A stretch of 64,000 bases of DNA, taken from positions 8,348,675-8,412,674 of the forward strand of contig OX393568.1 in the NCBI GenBank assembly GCA_947652115.1. The letters are read 5' to 3'. The notes under the pieces were generated by a model that was not told the DNA's origin, did no database searches, and saw only the letters and a list, made by a program, of their open reading frames with translations. Each line of letters opens with the position of its first letter. The first letter of the stretch is position 1. The stretch comes from Blastomussa wellsi (taxonomy: Eukaryota > Cnidaria > Anthozoa > Scleractinia > Plerogyridae). Of the stretch, positions 63,248 to 64,000 are shown piece by piece. A program made the position numbers and the translations under genes.

Positions 63248-63421
63248 CTTTGCTGGTTTGCTGATTGATTGATTTGCGCAAGCTCCGCTTCTTTGTATCC
63301 TGGCCTTCTTCATTGCGCAGCCAAGCCTTTACTATCCAAGATGTCTGCCTCGGCGAAAATCGAATGAATATATGTGTTTGTATTCTTTTAAAGCCAATTT
63401 TGTTTAGACGATATTCGAAAG
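63248..63421. promoter_or_regulatory. Probable bidirectional promoter, RBX1 / AtuA-like gene
   Basis: Only 174 bp separate the RBX1 start codon (minus strand) and the start codon of the plus-strand gene, and this must hold both 5' UTRs. No TATA box is clear. The head-to-head arrangement implies a shared promoter. Confidence 0.7.
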
Positions 63422-63629
63422 ATGGCTGCTGTAGCTTGGTCCTTGCGTGGTAGCAGCAAAGTGACGAATATTTATTCAGCGTTTTCTCCGGAGTCATGGA
63501 AGCCTATTGTTCTGGCTGCGGTATGTTTCCCAATGCGACAACAGAAAAGGTTTATGTCCAAACCTTTAGAAGGAAGGGCAGTTCGAATTGGCTGCGCGTC
63601 TGGATTTTGGGGAGATTCGGTCATGGCAG
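63422..63629 (+). CDS. AtuA/DUF1446 family protein, first exon only
   Basis: Encodes 69 residues plus one base, ending at donor GTGAACGA. After a leader of about 45 residues rich in Arg, Ser and Ala with few acidic residues, suggestive of mitochondrial import, comes RAVRIGCASGFWGDSVMA (52-69), matching the (V)RIGCxSGFxGDR/S start of the acyclic terpene utilisation AtuA family (DUF1446). Bacterial members belong to the citronellol/geraniol catabolic cluster; the function of the animal proteins is poorly defined. The rest lies beyond the window. M45 (SKPLEG follows) is an alternative start, and a GTATGT at 63522 could be a donor, but the frame across it stays coherent. Confidence 0.78.
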
Positions 63630-64000
63630 GTGAACGACTAGAACTACAAATTGTAACTAATAAATTAAAATTTAAAATTTATCAGTTACATTAAAATTTA
63701 TTATGTTTTACCATTAAAATGATAAATTAATTAGTCCTTTTTTAGACGGGGGGGGGGGGGGGGGTGGTACTGCTGACGAGGGAAGTCCAAATTTACTTGC
63801 TAAGAAAAATGTTCGGAAAAATTTCCGCACAGCCCCATACATTTATTATGCATGCTGAATGCTTAATTATGCATGCGCTTTATTGTCTTTTTAAACAATA
63901 GATATCCCCTAAGGATTTGAATACATACATCGTTAATTGATACTTACAGTTTGAATAAAAATGGTCTTGTCTGCTCTCCTTTCTCGTCCCCTTTCTCCCT
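63630..64000 (+). other. Intron 1 of the AtuA-like gene (start)
   Basis: AT-rich non-coding sequence with a 19-bp G tract near 63748-63766; no acceptor followed by AtuA-like sequence is visible before the window ends. Confidence 0.6.

Overview
This is eukaryotic nuclear DNA: AT-rich, with short exons, long introns, canonical GT-AG splice sites and a dense mix of DNA-transposon, SINE and retroelement remains. The gene content (one AF4/FMR2-family gene, RBX1, a start of an AtuA/DUF1446 gene) and the repeats (Penelope and BEL/Pao elements, many foldback MITEs, THAP-like and SAP-domain transposon-linked ORFs) suggest an anthozoan cnidarian, most likely a stony coral. The phylum is an inference from the kind of sequence; no ribosomal or mitochondrial marker is present.

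Left half (about 3.1-32.6 kb): one large minus-strand gene, an AF4/FMR2 family (AFF / lilliputian) transcription-elongation scaffold. I could follow it from an 11-nt first coding exon at 32199-32209 to the stop codon at 3574-3576. It has 22 coding exons, every phase agrees, and the total is 3669 nt (1222 codons plus stop). Two microexons (21 and 25 nt) and several short exons cannot be found by looking for long ORFs. Its introns hold many small mobile elements, including a hAT copy with a perfect 8-bp target duplication and three short elements with 5-bp duplications.

Middle (about 32.7-55.2 kb): no host gene that I can support. It holds a foldback element with ~35-bp ends (39.6-40.4 kb) containing tRNA-like SINE debris, a broken minus-strand BEL/Pao LTR retrotransposon (41.3-46.6 kb), a GC-rich foldback element (46.9-47.3 kb), THAP-like and SAP-domain ORFs (48.8-50.1 kb), and a broken plus-strand Penelope-like element with GIY-YIG endonuclease (50.6-52.9 kb) lying between rearranged terminal repeats.

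Right end (about 55.3-64 kb): a complete minus-strand RBX1 gene (RING subunit of cullin-RING ubiquitin ligases, 6 coding exons, 112 residues, all zinc ligands kept), divergently paired across 174 bp with the first exon of a plus-strand AtuA/DUF1446-family gene that runs off the window. The two genes probably share a bidirectional promoter. AFF and RBX1 are both housekeeping nuclear regulators, but nothing in the sequence links them functionally. I found no clearly new biological system. The most useful results are the complete AFF and RBX1 gene models, the transposons dated by exact target duplications, and the catalytic-site deletions in both retroelements.
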